Source: Paenibacillus xylanexedens
GTDB taxonomy: Bacteria > Bacillota > Bacilli > Paenibacillales > Paenibacillaceae
Direction: 5' to 3'
DNA length: 64,000 bases
Assembly (NCBI RefSeq): GCF_007676705.1
Contig: NZ_VEBF01000001.1
Coordinates: 868,001-932,000 of the forward strand
Part shown: positions 7,976-17,322 of the stretch, in pieces
How positions within the stretch are numbered: position 1 is the stretch's first letter
Layout of the letters: each line of letters begins with the position of its first letter
Notes under the pieces: model-generated
What the model was told of the DNA's origin: nothing
Seen by the model: only the letters and a program-made list of their open reading frames with translations
Database searches by the model: none
Translations under genes and position numbers: made by a program

Positions 7976-8417
7976 TCCCTTCTGCAGCCAACCCCAGCTT
8001 CTTCAACATCCGTATCGCATCCACTTTCTCTGAAGGGTCCAGTCCTTCCAAAGCATCAATGATAACCTGGTGATGTTGAGGAAATATCTCTGTGAACAAT
8101 TGTCTTCCTTCCTCGGTTAATTCAGCGTAAATGACACGCCGATCTTCCTTGGATGGCCGACGAAATAGCAGATTTTTATTTTGTAACTTATCTACAACAT
8201 ACGTAATATTACCACTGGACATCAGTACCTTTTCACCGATCTTTTGCAATGCCTGTGGTCCCTTATGATATAACAAGTCAAGCACGCCAAATTCTGTCGT
8301 ATTCAGTCCGTGACTCTGGATGTCCCGATTGGAACGTGAAGTCACAGAATTGTAGGCCCGAACAAGAACCACAAATAATTGTAAAGATAGTTCCCGGTTG
8401 TCCTCCGTGTTCAGCAT
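7956..8417 (-). CDS. MarR-family regulator, MhqR/YkvE-like
   Basis: A 153-residue winged-helix protein. The pattern LSLQLFVVLVRAYNSV at the N-terminus, SHGLNTTEFGVLDLLYHKG in the middle, the recognition segment SSGNITYVVDKLQNK and the wing KEDRRVIYAELT follow the MhqR/OhrR-like branch of MarR proteins. B. subtilis MhqR represses quinone-detoxifying dioxygenases and azoreductases. No such target gene lies beside this one, so the link is by similarity recalled by eye only. It is the last gene of a probable rpiA-GNAT-MarR operon (15 bp gap upstream), and its stop codon lies inside the terminator stem. Confidence 0.85.
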   Translation of the reverse strand: MLNTEDNRELSLQLFVVLVRAYNSVTSRSNRDIQSHGLNTTEFGVLDLLYHKGPQALQKIGEKVLMSSGNITYVVDKLQNKNLLFRRPSKEDRRVIYAELTEEGRQLFTEIFPQHHQVIIDALEGLDPSEKVDAIRMLKKLGLAAEGKTDLRL

Positions 8418-8432
8418 TTCAATAATCCTCCA

Positions 8433-9047
8433 TCAGTTGTTTACATTTCCGCTCGCATTAGACGAAAGCTTCTGCTCCCACTCCTCGCGAAGCATTCCCA
8501 TACGAATTGAATCATAGTATTGTCCGCGAACGATACGACACTTCCGCATTCGCCCCTCCACCTGCAACCCGGCTTTTGCAGCCGCCCGCATCATTCGTTC
8601 ATTGCCGGACCATGTGGTCAATCCAACCCGAACTAGAGGTAGATGTTCAAACAAATGACTTGACCACATCACAAGCGACCGCGTACCCATTCCGCTTCCC
8701 CAACGGGCAGATCTGTATATCACAATCCCCATTTCCAGCCACATGGATAACTCATCTTCTATATAATAGCTGATCGTACCCACGATTTGTCTGTCAAATT
8801 CTATGATACGGATCGACACAGGTTTGGAATCGCTCTGATCAACGTTCATACGTTTGAGCATACCTTGTTCAAAACTTTCATAGCTTTCGTGTTCGAGAGG
8901 ATAATAGGGTGCATCCCACTGCTTCCATTCCGGAGTGTCATCACTATAAATCAATTCATAGAGTTCGCGCAGATCCTTCTTCTCCACACACCGGAGAACA
9001 AGTTCACCATCCACTAGGGGTAGTTCTTTTATACCTATAGGAAGCAC
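8433..9047 (-). CDS. GNAT-family N-acetyltransferase (RimJ/RimL-like)
   Basis: A 204-residue acetyltransferase of the RimJ/RimL/SpeG type. It has an N-terminal ELVLRCVEKKDLRELYELI strand-helix and a middle with IVGTISYYIED. The CoA-binding segment is SARWGSGMGTRSLVMW (about residues 113-128), and the C-terminal part is GNERMMRAAAKAGLQVEGRMRK, a hallmark of this branch. Members acetylate ribosomal protein N-termini, polyamines or antibiotics, and the acceptor is not predictable here. The GTG at 9047 is the first in-frame start after a stop. It sits 11 bp behind rpiA, so the two are probably co-transcribed. Confidence 0.82.
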   Translation of the reverse strand: MLPIGIKELPLVDGELVLRCVEKKDLRELYELIYSDDTPEWKQWDAPYYPLEHESYESFEQGMLKRMNVDQSDSKPVSIRIIEFDRQIVGTISYYIEDELSMWLEMGIVIYRSARWGSGMGTRSLVMWSSHLFEHLPLVRVGLTTWSGNERMMRAAAKAGLQVEGRMRKCRIVRGQYYDSIRMGMLREEWEQKLSSNASGNVNN

Positions 9048-9058
9048 CCTCTTTCAAA

Positions 9059-9730
9059 TTAAGAACGATGAAGCTCTTCGATACTACCGTCCGCATGGGC
9101 AAGAATGACTGCGCTCGCCATATCCACAAATAGTCCGTTATCAACAACACCCGGTAGCATGTTCAATTGAACATTAAGGTCCGCAGCATGATCGATGACT
9201 TCCATGTGGCAATCCGCGATCAGGTTTCCGTTGTCTGTCAGATAACGTTCCTGTCCATCCATCCGCCATTGTGGGTGACACCCCAGTTTTTCAAGAGCCT
9301 GGAAGGTCCACTCTGAAGCAAACGGAACCACCTCAACCGGTAGCGGAAATTTCCCCAACTTTTGTACGGCTTTGCTGCCATCTGCTACAATAATCAATTT
9401 GTCACTATTCGCAGCCACGATTTTCTCACGCAAAAGAGCCCCGCCGCCACCTTTGATCAGGTTAAAATCGGGATCTACTTCATCTGCGCCATCAATGGTC
9501 AGATCCAGACGTCCAATCTGGTCAAAGGGAACAATGGGGATACCCCATTCCCGGGCGAGCTTGTCCGAAGCTTCCGAAGTGGCCACCGCTTGAATATTCA
9601 ATCCATCACGTACCCGCTCACCGATTCGGCAGATGGCATAATAAGCTGTTGAACCTGTCCCTAATCCAACCTTCATTCCATCTTCAACATATTCTGCCGC
9701 ACGCTCTGCTGCTATCTGTTTAAGATTCAT
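9059..9730 (-). CDS. rpiA: Ribose-5-phosphate isomerase A
   Basis: A 223-residue enzyme of normal RpiA length that interconverts ribose 5-phosphate and ribulose 5-phosphate in the pentose phosphate pathway. The N-terminal GLGTGSTAYYAI (about residues 23-34) is the phosphate-binding loop. DGADEVDPDFNLIKGGGGALLREKI (about residues 80-104) carries the conserved acidic residues and the catalytic glutamate/lysine. The C-terminal NMLPGVVDNGLF completes the signature. ATG at 9730 has GGGGG seven bases upstream. It probably heads an operon with the GNAT and MarR genes. Confidence 0.96.
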   Translation of the reverse strand: MNLKQIAAERAAEYVEDGMKVGLGTGSTAYYAICRIGERVRDGLNIQAVATSEASDKLAREWGIPIVPFDQIGRLDLTIDGADEVDPDFNLIKGGGGALLREKIVAANSDKLIIVADGSKAVQKLGKFPLPVEVVPFASEWTFQALEKLGCHPQWRMDGQERYLTDNGNLIADCHMEVIDHAADLNVQLNMLPGVVDNGLFVDMASAVILAHADGSIEELHRS

Positions 9731-10069
9731 CTATAAACCCCCGCCTGCTCATAATTTGAGAAATGCATATGTAGTTATTATAGATAAAACCGCTTCCGAT
9801 GTATATCCGTGCCTTCTGTTGCATCTTTACCAATCTTTTTTCCAATGTTTGAGGATGTATTTTTACCCACCATGTTATAGAATACAGAATGAAGCTAAAA
9901 AATGGGAAATTTTAAAATAAACAGTTCTAAATACCTATATTTCGTCTGATATGTCCATAAATACGTAAAATATTAAAAAAGTTTTAACGGAACTATTCAA
10001 TTTAACGACATTTTATACGACATATTAATTATAGATGTGTTTTAATAATTAGACACCTATGGTTCATAC
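9731..10069. other. AT-rich intergenic stretch between rpiA and the chemoreceptor gene
   Basis: This divergent intergenic region must hold the rpiA promoter. A TATAAT-like box is visible on the minus strand near 9779 without a convincing -35. The part from about 9895 to 10060 is very AT-rich and has no open frame with a ribosome site. No repeat or RNA gene was recognised. Confidence 0.5.
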
Positions 10070-10166
10070 GGTACATAAGTCTCTACGAAAGCGACTGATA
10101 AACCAAGACCATTGTCGCATAAATTTCCTTTGGAGGGGATCACGGAATGATCTAGTTCACTGTACC
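10070..10166 (+). promoter_or_regulatory. Structured leader candidate upstream of the chemoreceptor gene
   Basis: GGTACA (10070-10075) is perfectly complementary to TGTACC (10161-10166). Between them lie GCGAC/GTCGC (10091-10095 with 10114-10118) and GATCA/TGATC (10138-10142 with 10148-10152), which together would make a three-way junction. It matches no riboswitch class that I can recognise. An alternative reading is a sigma-D motility promoter, TAAA (10099-10102), 14 bp, GCATAAAT (10117-10124), which would place the start inside the element. The two readings exclude each other in part. Confidence 0.3.
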
Positions 10167-10216
10167 AAAGCAAACCTAAAGTTTCTTAATTTAAAGAAGA
10201 TCAGGAGTGGAATTTA

Positions 10217-11983
10217 GTGAAATCATTAAGTTGGAAAAGCATGTCGTTTTTCTCCAAAAATCTGTTACTCTCATTTACCAATATCATTATCATCGGGGTA
10301 GCACTTATCGCAAGCAGTTACTATTTTCAAAAAACAGTTCTTGTTGATCAACTGCATGGACAGGTAGAGCAAATTACCAAAAAGTGGGCTGAAGATATCA
10401 ATCCTGCCGAGGTACAAGCTGCTATTGCGGAAGGCAGCTATGATGGAGCAACACAAACAAAATTACGAGCATATTTCGATGAAATGCAGGAATATTATCC
10501 CAACATTGCACAAGCCTACATCTTCGGTGTTGAGCTCGGTGGCGACAGCAAGAGATTAACATCACTTGTAGCGATGCCGACCAACCTAAGAGAGGCTTTT
10601 CAAAGTGAGAACGTAAATATCGGTGACATGTATGAGCAGCCCGTCGTTGTAGCCAATGCGCTGAAAGAAATGCTCAATACGGATCGCCCAACGTTCACAA
10701 CGTTCTATTCCGATGATTTTGGAACCTGGACAACCATTGCTTATCCAATTAAAGATAGTAACGGTAAGATTTTCTCTTATTTCGCCGTTGATGCAGATGC
10801 ATCAGCCGTGCCCGCAGGACTGAACTCTTTGCTCAAGAACGGCATTATTATCCTTGTTGCCTTCTTACTGTTATTCCTGATTATCCAATACCTTGTGGTT
10901 AAAAACACACTTTCCCCTATCCGTCACTTGATCAAAGGAATTGATGACGTAAGTCGGGGTAATTTGAATGTCAACATTCCGACAGGTAAGGACGATCTGG
11001 GACTGGTTAACGAGAAGTTCAACACCATGGTTCGCAAAATCAACGATACAATCGTTAAAGTGCAAATCACATCACAAGAAGTGAATCAGTCTGCCAAAGA
11101 ACTATATGAAGTTTCCGAAAGAAACAGCGAGAATGCGGATTCCATTAATAACAATGTTACACAAATCACTTCCAACATTCGTTCCCAGGAACAGGCAACC
11201 CGGGATAGTGCACGTGCCATGTCCGAGATGGCTACCGTGATTCAGACGATTGCCAGCAGCTCCGCAAGTGTAGCGGATGAAGCGTATGAAATGGAACGTC
11301 GCTCACAACAAGGAAACAGCGTTGTCCGTCAAGTATCCGAACAGATGAATCTGATTACCGAGTCGGTTAAGAATACCGCTTCTGCCATTGAGGTTCTGGA
11401 GAGTCGTTCACAGGAAATCGGCGATATTCTCAATATCATCTCGGGAATCTCCAGCCAGACGAACTTGCTTGCTCTCAATGCATCCATTGAAGCAGCACGT
11501 GTCGGTGAAGAAGGACGAGGATTTGCAGTTGTCGCAGGTGAAGTACGCAAACTTGCCGAACAGTCTGAACAAGCGACCAGTCAGGTTGGTGTATTGATCC
11601 AGGAGATTCAAGCTGGAATTAAACAAGCGGTTCGTGCCATGGAGCAAGGTACATCCGAAGTAGATACAGGGCTCAGCGTAGCCGATCAAACGGGACAATT
11701 GTTCGAAGATATTCTGGAAGCAGCGAAAAAAGTGTCTAATCAGATTCAGGAAGTTTCAAGCGCTACGGAAGAAATCTCTGCAGGTACTGAAGAAATGACC
11801 GCTACAGCAGATGACTTGTCTTCAAGCGTAAGCAAGACAGCAGACAGCAGTGAACAAATCTCCTCATCAGTTGATGAGCAAAAAGCATCTTTGATTACAT
11901 TAGTAGACTCTTCCACACGCCTTACCAGCATGTCAGAGGAACTGCAAGAACTGATCTCTCATTTCAATGTAAGCAAACAATAA
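10217..11983 (+). CDS. Methyl-accepting chemotaxis protein
   Basis: A 588-residue transmembrane chemoreceptor. One span lies near residues 14-33 and a second near 204-226, enclosing an extracellular ligand domain of about 170 residues (Cache-like in length). A HAMP domain (about 227-280, with [21 protein letters not shown]) leads to a long coiled-coil signalling domain. Its tip carries [19 protein letters not shown] and [16 protein letters not shown], which bind CheW and CheA. Adaptation glutamates should lie in the flanking helices. GTG at 10217 has AGGAG nine bases upstream. It ends 46 bp before the NRPS-like gene with no terminator between, so the two may share a transcript. The ligand is unknown. 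Confidence 0.95.
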   Translation: MKSLSWKSMSFFSKNLLLSFTNIIIIGVALIASSYYFQKTVLVDQLHGQVEQITKKWAEDINPAEVQAAIAEGSYDGATQTKLRAYFDEMQEYYPNIAQAYIFGVELGGDSKRLTSLVAMPTNLREAFQSENVNIGDMYEQPVVVANALKEMLNTDRPTFTTFYSDDFGTWTTIAYPIKDSNGKIFSYFAVDADASAVPAGLNSLLKNGIIILVAFLLLFLIIQYLVVKNTLSPIRHLIKGIDDVSRGNLNVNIPTGKDDLGLVNEKFNTMVRKINDTIVKVQITSQEVNQSAKELYEVSERNSENADSINNNVTQITSNIRSQEQATRDSARAMSEMATVIQTIASSSASVADEAYEMERRSQQGNSVVRQVSEQMNLITESVKNTASAIEVLESRSQEIGDILNIISGISSQTNLLALNASIEAARVGEEGRGFAVVAGEVRKLAEQSEQATSQVGVLIQEIQAGIKQAVRAMEQGTSEVDTGLSVADQTGQLFEDILEAAKKVSNQIQEVSSATEEISAGTEEMTATADDLSSSVSKTADSSEQISSSVDEQKASLITLVDSSTRLTSMSEELQELISHFNVSKQ

Positions 11984-12029
11984 TTCAAATCCACCAAAAT
12001 TCGGTTTGAACCAAGGAGGAATAACTGAA

Positions 12030-15000
12030 GTGATTGAACACCAATCATCATCTTCCCATTCCATGGAATCTGGCCTGCCGGTTCTTCAGATTCCACTGGA
12101 TTTTGGGCGACGTCAACAATCATTCTCTTATCAATCTGCTCAATTAACATTACATGCTTCTCTGAGTCATGAACTTAAACAGAAGTTTGGAGAACAGATG
12201 GTGTACCCGGTACTCCTCTCAGCTTATGCAGCCTTGTTATTCCGATTGTCAGCTGAACAGGAACTTGCCATAGGTGTACTTGCTCCCGATCAGGCAGCTT
12301 CCTATCTTTCACTACAGATTCAGGGCAAATTAACTTTTAACGAACTATGTCATCAGATTTCAGAGCAGCTCAAGATTGAATATACGCTTCAATCGGGTGG
12401 ATATCCTGAATCGTTTTTTATGCTGAACAGCGTACAGTTGCCCCAAGCTCCTCAAGTATTGAATTGGAACGTTCGAGATGATCAGAGCATGCTCATTCTC
12501 GATCTGTTCTATGACAGTTCATTGTTGAAAGAGTCTACAGTACTGAGATATGCAGAATACTATCAGACTCTTCTACTTGCCCTGGTGCGTGACAGTGACA
12601 AAGCAATCGGTGCAGTGGATATCCTTTCTGCCTCAGATCGATTGCTGTACCGTGAAATGAATGATACTGCCGTTCTCGAACCAGCGAATCAGACCATTCA
12701 CGGCTGGTTTGAAGCAACTGCAGCAGCATATCCGGATTCACCGGCGATTACATCGCCATCCGCACGATATACGTACAGAGAATTAAACGAACGAGCCAAT
12801 CAGGTTGCACGTGTTCTAATATCCAATGGATTGCAAAAAGGGGAATTCGTCAGTATCTTTATGAATCGAAGTCTGGAGACCATTATCTCCCTGCTCGGTA
12901 TTCTCAAAGCAGGCGGTGCATATGTTCCGATCGACCCTGAGCATCCCCAAGAACGTAACAGCTATATTGTGGAAGATACGGCGTCACCATTCGTTCTAAC
13001 AACAGAAGCTTCTTATGCCCAAGCATCCAGCTTATTCTCCAGTATAGCTACCGTCCGCCAGATTCTGGCTGTGGATGGTCGTCTAGCCGGCTTTGCAGCA
13101 AGCAACCCTAACTTGGATATTCACCCAGACGATCTTGCGTATATCATCTATACGTCAGGATCTACCGGTAAGCCCAAAGGTGCTCTGATTGCCCATCGGG
13201 GTGTCACTAATCTTGGTAGTGTGGTGCAGCGTGATTGTGACATTCAACCAGGTGATGTATTAACCCAGTTTGCTACATACAGCTTCGATGCATCCGTGTG
13301 GGATACGATTGGCGCCTTGTTCTATGGAGCAGAATTATATCTGTTGTCTGCGGAAGAACGTGTATCCGTTGAAGAATTCGCAAGTGCAATTGAACGTACA
13401 GGAACAACCATTATTACGATACTGCCTACGATCTTCTTCAATCAGCTTGCAACCTATTTATCAGAAGAAGGTTTCCACAAGCTGGCCAAAGTCAGAATCA
13501 TTACCGTAGCCGGAGAAGCGCTCTATGGCGAACAGGTTCGTGCCTTCCAGCGCAAATTTGGCAATCAGATTGACATTGTGAATGTGTACGGACCTACCGA
13601 ATGTACAGTAGCCACAGCCACTCACCGCATCAGTGAGCAGGTTCCCGAACATGTGGTGAACATCCCTATCGGTAAACCGATTCATAACTACAAAGTATAC
13701 ATTGTGAATGAAGAACAACAGCTCTGCCCGGTAGGCGTGCCTGGTGAGGTATATATCGCTACTCCTGCACTGGCCAAAGGTTATCTGAATCAGCCAGAAC
13801 GTACAGAGCAAGCATTCATTGAGAATCCGTTTGCGATAGGTGAGAAAATCTACAAGTCTGGCGATATTGCCAAATTGCTGGATACCGGGTTGCTGGAGTA
13901 TGTCGGTCGCAGTGACTCGCAGCTAAAAATTCGTGGTCACCGGATTGAGATCGGGGAGATTGAAGATCACTTTGCACGACTTGATCAGATCCAGAACGTT
14001 GCTGTCATTCCGAAGAAAGAATCGGACGGACAGAATATGCTGGTTGGGTATTTTACATCGAAAGATGGCCGTACCCTTTCTGTTTCGGACATCAAAGCAG
14101 ATCTGGCGGAGAAACTCCCTTCTTATTTTGTGCCGAAGTGGATCTGTCAGCTGGATGAAATGCCGATCGCACCGACTGGGAAAATCAATCGCAAAGCGAT
14201 GGTATCCCTACCTCATGTGGAACGACATGAAGATCGCCCTGACCTGGTCATGCCCGAGACGGAGACGGAATCCATTATCCTGGATGCGTGGAAAGAAATT
14301 CTTCAGCACGATGACTTTGGTGTCGAAGACAGCTTCTTCAACATCGGTGGTGATTCTCTCCGGGTTATTCATGTACTGGTCATTCTGAAGCCGCATTATC
14401 CTCAGCTGAAAATTGCCGACTTCTTTGCCGAGAAAACCATCCGCGCACTTGCGCGTCGTGTGGAAGTACTGTCTCACAGTGCAGCAGAAGTTACGGATTC
14501 AGTGGTGACCGATGGAATGATCACACAATTATCCGAACATCCTGTAGAACTGGCATCCCAGTTGGGATATCCGGTCATTCGTGAACCTGAGGATGTGTTA
14601 CTTACCGGAGCGACTGGATATCTGGGTTCCCATGTACTGCAACAGTTAATTCTGAATTCAAGTACACGAATCTACGCGCTTGTTCGTCGCCCGACCAATG
14701 GAATCACTGCGATGGAACGTTTGACTAAAGTGCTGGAAGGATATTTCGGTAAACAACTGACTGATCAACTTGCAGCCCGCGTGGAGATCATTGAAGGGGA
14801 TCTTGAACAGCCTAATCTCGGTCTTTCCGCTGAACAAACTTCCTATGTTAAGGAACGAATTGACCGTGTCATCCACTGTGCTGCAGATGTACGTCATTTC
14901 GGGGATGCCGAGCAGTTCGCCAAAACGAACGTGGAAGGCACCGTCGCATTGCTGGATCTGATTCGCAGCAAACCTGGGGCTTCCTTCCACCATGTATCCA

Positions 15001-15737
15001 CGATGGGTATTCCGGAAGATCTGGCGCTCAGCGGCAAGTGGGAATCCTCATTGCAATATGATCGTTTCCCGTCCGACTTGCACGTGGACAACCTGTATTC
15101 GGACAGCAAGCTTGAAGCCGAGAAAGTGCTCATGATTGCCGCCGAGCAGGGTGTACCTGTCAGTATCTATCGTGCAGGTAATCTCACTTGCCACTCTGAA
15201 ACTGGACGCTTCCAGTCCAATATTGATAGCAACGCCTTCTATCGTATGATCAAAGCAATGTTATTACTCGGCAAAGCTCCTGCCGCAGACTGGATGGTTG
15301 ATTTCACACCGATCAACTATGCGAGTGAAGCCATTGTTCATCTGGCCTTACGTCAGGATACAGCCGGTCGTGTATTCCACATCTGTAATCCGGAGCCAAT
15401 CCGTTATGATGAACTGATCCGTTCAGTGAATCGGGCTGGCTATGAAGTCGAAACGCTACCTTTCGCGGAATACACACGTTGGTTGTTCGATGCCAGCATC
15501 AGTAAGGAGCCTGAAGCTCTACAATTGGCCATTGCTCAGCTAGAAGGCGACGGTGCTAAGGATTCAGCTTATGTCTACGCCTGCCCTATCACAACTGCTT
15601 ATGTGGAACCTGCCGGAATCTCATGTGCGAAAACAGATGATCGCTTCATCTCTGCCATGTTAGACTACGCCGTTCAGATTGGATATTTCCCGGCTGCAAT
15701 TCGGCGCCACAACGGTACTTCTACAGCAATGGAGTAA
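12030..15737 (+). CDS. One-module NRPS-like enzyme: partial condensation, adenylation, carrier, thioester reductase
   Basis: About 1235 residues. Residues 1-205 resemble the C-terminal half of a condensation domain, without HHxxxDG. The adenylation domain (about 220-720) has LKAGGAYVPID, YTSGSTGKPKG, YGPTE, YKSGDIA and the lysine motif PTGKINRK. The carrier domain has FFNIGGDSLRVIHV (Ser near 775). The C-terminal reductase (about 850-1235) is an extended SDR with GATGYLGSHVL and the YSDSK catalytic pair. Such A-T-R enzymes load an acyl or amino acid and release it as an aldehyde or alcohol. By eye the specificity residues read D-A-W-T-T-A-V-V-A-K, closest to phenylalanine-type codes. The GTG at 12030 is chosen because AAGGAGGA ends ten bases before it. 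The TTG at 12006 would put that site inside the gene. Phosphopantetheinyl transferase is not nearby. Confidence 0.9.
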   Translation: MIEHQSSSSHSMESGLPVLQIPLDFGRRQQSFSYQSAQLTLHASLSHELKQKFGEQMVYPVLLSAYAALLFRLSAEQELAIGVLAPDQAASYLSLQIQGKLTFNELCHQISEQLKIEYTLQSGGYPESFFMLNSVQLPQAPQVLNWNVRDDQSMLILDLFYDSSLLKESTVLRYAEYYQTLLLALVRDSDKAIGAVDILSASDRLLYREMNDTAVLEPANQTIHGWFEATAAAYPDSPAITSPSARYTYRELNERANQVARVLISNGLQKGEFVSIFMNRSLETIISLLGILKAGGAYVPIDPEHPQERNSYIVEDTASPFVLTTEASYAQASSLFSSIATVRQILAVDGRLAGFAASNPNLDIHPDDLAYIIYTSGSTGKPKGALIAHRGVTNLGSVVQRDCDIQPGDVLTQFATYSFDASVWDTIGALFYGAELYLLSAEERVSVEEFASAIERTGTTIITILPTIFFNQLATYLSEEGFHKLAKVRIITVAGEALYGEQVRAFQRKFGNQIDIVNVYGPTECTVATATHRISEQVPEHVVNIPIGKPIHNYKVYIVNEEQQLCPVGVPGEVYIATPALAKGYLNQPERTEQAFIENPFAIGEKIYKSGDIAKLLDTGLLEYVGRSDSQLKIRGHRIEIGEIEDHFARLDQIQNVAVIPKKESDGQNMLVGYFTSKDGRTLSVSDIKADLAEKLPSYFVPKWICQLDEMPIAPTGKINRKAMVSLPHVERHEDRPDLVMPETETESIILDAWKEILQHDDFGVEDSFFNIGGDSLRVIHVLVILKPHYPQLKIADFFAEKTIRALARRVEVLSHSAAEVTDSVVTDGMITQLSEHPVELASQLGYPVIREPEDVLLTGATGYLGSHVLQQLILNSSTRIYALVRRPTNGITAMERLTKVLEGYFGKQLTDQLAARVEIIEGDLEQPNLGLSAEQTSYVKERIDRVIHCAADVRHFGDAEQFAKTNVEGTVALLDLIRSKPGASFHHVSTMGIPEDLALSGKWESSLQYDRFPSDLHVDNLYSDSKLEAEKVLMIAAEQGVPVSIYRAGNLTCHSETGRFQSNIDSNAFYRMIKAMLLLGKAPAADWMVDFTPINYASEAIVHLALRQDTAGRVFHICNPEPIRYDELIRSVNRAGYEVETLPFAEYTRWLFDASISKEPEALQLAIAQLEGDGAKDSAYVYACPITTAYVEPAGISCAKTDDRFISAMLDYAVQIGYFPAAIRRHNGTSTAME

Positions 15738-15783
15738 ATGAGTACGTTCAATCTATCATCCGCATTTAATAATATTGGAATAC

Positions 15784-15832
15784 AAAGAAGCCACCTTCAT
15801 CGTCATTCACTGACGAGAAGGTGGCTTCTTTG
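15784..15832. terminator. Bidirectional terminator between the NRPS and TraX genes
   Basis: A long near-perfect inverted repeat (GAAGCCACCTTC paired with GAAGGTGGCTTC) with T-rich flanks on both strands separates two convergent genes. Confidence 0.85.
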
Positions 15833-15860
15833 CTTCACTTCGAATTGCTGGATCATTCTT

Positions 15861-16481
15861 TTATACCCATCGGATCATTGCAATAATAGCGAGATGAGCT
15901 GGATAGAAATAGCGCCAAACCCAACGTGGCCCCTTCATGCGGAAACCTGCTTGATAATATTGAGCAATGGCAATACCTACAGTTGCCATTACACTATACA
16001 TTTGCACAGAGCTGTTATGCAGCAGAAGATATAGTGCATTTAACACGACATGTGCCACTACAAGTACAGGACCCTGGAAATAACGGAATAACAGGACCAA
16101 TAATAACCCATACATCCCATAATCCATCTGGCTAATTTCCATAAACCAACCTGCCCCAATTACGATCGGAATGGCCAGTAGGCGGGATGGCAGTTTATCG
16201 ATAGCTAACAGTACCAAAAGAGCTGACCACAACGTCCATACCACATTCAATGAGTAATGATTAAACGCAGCCATGAACGGCACCTGTGATATCATTGCAA
16301 TCCAGAACAGCCGCCATATGTATTTTTGTACGTCTCGTGTATGTTTATAGCCGATATACACTGCAAAGGCATAGATTGGAAAAGCGATACGACCTATGAT
16401 CCTCAGTTCTATCATATGTGGAAAAAAGACAGCTCCTATATGATCAATTAACATCGTGATCATGGCAATCCACTGCATCAT
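15861..16481 (-). CDS. TraX-family membrane protein
   Basis: About 206 residues, nearly all in membrane spans (six to eight). The opening MMQWIAMITMLIDHIGAVFFP and RIIGRIAFPIYAFAV are the conserved start of TraX proteins. F-plasmid TraX acetylates the N-terminus of pilin, while the chromosomal homologues common in Firmicutes have no assigned substrate and there is no pilus or conjugation gene here. The ATG at 16481 is preferred over the one at 16529 because GGAGGG lies about ten bases upstream. The longer form would add 16 charged residues. It converges with the NRPS gene. Confidence 0.8.
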   Translation of the reverse strand: MMQWIAMITMLIDHIGAVFFPHMIELRIIGRIAFPIYAFAVYIGYKHTRDVQKYIWRLFWIAMISQVPFMAAFNHYSLNVVWTLWSALLVLLAIDKLPSRLLAIPIVIGAGWFMEISQMDYGMYGLLLVLLFRYFQGPVLVVAHVVLNALYLLLHNSSVQMYSVMATVGIAIAQYYQAGFRMKGPRWVWRYFYPAHLAIIAMIRWV

Positions 16482-16558
16482 ATTGCGACTTCCCTCCCTC
16501 TTTCCCGACTTGACGGGTCTGCCATTCATTTATATAGTGCGTCTTTTTGAGCAACCTC

Positions 16559-17059
16559 TTATACATTAAGTTCATAATACATGAATTTGGTATCCTGTGC
16601 ATATCCTTCGGATTCATATAGAACTTGCGCTTGCTTGTTACTTAACTCAGTCGAGAGTGATATACGAAGAACTCCACGTACAGATGCCAATCGCTTGGCT
16701 GCTTGCAGCAGCTTCCTTGCAATGCCTTGCTGACGATAATCCGGATGCACATATAGATCATTAAGCACCCAGATCGGCCCCATTGATACCGAGCTGAAAC
16801 TGGGATAAAGTTGAACGAATCCGTTACAAATTAAGCCATTCGAGAGTGGCAAGCCGTTGCTTCCATTTGCCCCACAATCACTGTTCACATCTGTTTCTGC
16901 TACCAAAACCACCGATTCATCACGTTCCATTCGTTCTCTAATATATTGACGTACTCCCTCAAGGTCAGCATTTTGGTTGTAGAACATTCTGTACTCATTA
17001 AATAACCGTCCCACTTCATCAAGATCCGCAAGACCAGCCTGTCTGATACGGTGCTGCAA
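16559..17059 (-). CDS. GNAT-family N-acetyltransferase
   Basis: About 166 residues. The core reads VLNDLYVHPDYRQQGIARKLLQAAKRLA (about residues 105-133), a textbook GNAT motif with the acetyl-CoA loop RQQGIA, followed by LSTELSNKQAQVLYESEGYAQD. The acceptor amine is unknown. The TTG at 17059 is favoured because AAGGAG lies about nine bases upstream. The TTG at 17068 would abut that site. A short Ser/Gly/Asn-rich loop (residues 60-75) is unusual for the family. The gene lies 77 bp upstream of the TraX start. Confidence 0.82.
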   Translation of the reverse strand: MQHRIRQAGLADLDEVGRLFNEYRMFYNQNADLEGVRQYIRERMERDESVVLVAETDVNSDCGANGSNGLPLSNGLICNGFVQLYPSFSSVSMGPIWVLNDLYVHPDYRQQGIARKLLQAAKRLASVRGVLRISLSTELSNKQAQVLYESEGYAQDTKFMYYELNV

Positions 17060-17269
17060 TTCATCCAACTCCTTAGGAAATGAGATAACCGCTCCATATG
17101 TGTTCTTCTATTATAAAACAATCCCCTTGTTTTCCCCATTCATCATCTGTATCAAAGTTTGTAGTATCTTGGACATTGAACTGGCTATTTGTTCATACGC
17201 GCTTCCAGTGTACACCTTGCTTATCGAGTCCATGCCCATTCTGTACGTTCTGTTATATTGGCTTCGCAA

Positions 17270-17316
17270 TGGCAAAAATAAAAAGGCGACCAAAGCATCC
17301 GCTGCTCCGTCGCCTT
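17270..17316 (-). terminator. Intrinsic terminator after the FucU-like gene
   Basis: AAGGCGAC (17283-17290) and GTCGCCTT (17309-17316) form an 8-bp stem. On the minus strand TTTTTATTTTTG follows directly. It lies seven bases past the mutarotase stop codon. Confidence 0.85.
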
Positions 17317-17322
17317 GACTAT

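Noticed and set aside
10070..10200. Possible c-di-GMP riboswitch before the chemoreceptor gene
   Set aside because: The GCAAACC and CGCATAAA pieces recall the c-di-GMP-I aptamer, but the GGGACGCAAAGCC and GAAA-tetraloop/receptor parts are absent or misplaced. Only an unclassified structured leader is reported.
15861..16481. TraX gene as evidence of a conjugative element
   Set aside because: No other transfer gene, relaxase or pilus gene is nearby, and chromosomal TraX-like genes are common in Firmicutes.
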